NCBI GenBank assembly: GCA_049325055.1
Contig: JBMOPB010000066.1
Span: forward strand, 1-5,893
Reading direction: 5' to 3'
Source: BRHc4a sp049325055
GTDB taxonomy: Bacteria; Bacillota; Desulfotomaculia; Desulfotomaculales; Desulfocucumaceae
DNA length: 5,893 bases
The position numbers were made by a program, and so were the translations under genes. The notes beneath the pieces were generated by a model, which saw only the letters and a program-made list of their open reading frames with translations, was not told the DNA's origin and did not search any database. Position 1 is the first letter of the stretch, and each line of letters begins with the position of its first letter. Positions 5,822 to 5,893 of the stretch are shown here, in pieces.

Positions 5822-5893
5822 CCTATGCCCCCTGACTACGGCAACGTCATACCGTTTATATCAAATTGAGCGGATAAAAGCGAAAAGGACCTG

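Noticed and set aside
5822..5893. Sigma-54 (-24/-12) promoter for nifH
   Set aside because: I looked for GG-N10-GC on the minus strand. The nearest candidate (GG at 5852-5853, GC at 5841-5842) has the wrong spacing by one base and poor flanks.

Overview
The window carries one operon on the minus strand: the structural core of a molybdenum nitrogenase (nif) cluster. In transcription order, from high to low coordinates, it reads nifH, nifI1, nifI2, nifD, nifK and nifE. nifE runs off the low-coordinate edge of the window. I see no convincing gene on the plus strand; the long plus-strand open frames are shadows of these genes.

Organism: the window suggests an anaerobic, Gram-positive clostridium, perhaps of the Desulfotomaculum/Pelotomaculum (Peptococcaceae) type. 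NifD and NifK strongly resemble the Clostridium pasteurianum proteins as I remember them. This includes the extra block of about 60 residues in NifD and the short NifK N-terminus. Two PII-like nifI genes lie between nifH and nifD, as in methanogens and many strict anaerobes. Strong AGGAGG-type ribosome binding sites and an intrinsic-terminator-like hairpin argue for a bacterium rather than an archaeon. The genus is a guess.

Layout: 5725-5893 is the nifH leader, with a 13-bp GC-rich hairpin followed by a U-tract, read toward nifH. 4906-5724 is nifH. 4766-4905 is a 140-nt spacer with a short heptamer repeat. 4439-4765 is nifI1 and 4047-4427 is nifI2. 2419-4029 is nifD (TTG start). 1032-2417 is nifK, one base after the nifD stop. 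1-997 is the first 332 codons of nifE.

How they work together: NifH (Fe protein) passes electrons, with ATP hydrolysis, to the NifDK heterotetramer, which holds the P-cluster and FeMo-cofactor and reduces N2. NifE is half of the NifEN scaffold on which the cofactor precursor matures. NifI1 and NifI2 are 2-oxoglutarate- and adenylate-sensing PII relatives that switch NifDK off when fixed nitrogen is plentiful. No new enzyme system is visible. The least explained parts are non-coding: the hairpin in the nifH leader, whose loop carries an anti-Shine-Dalgarno sequence, and the heptamer repeat after nifH.
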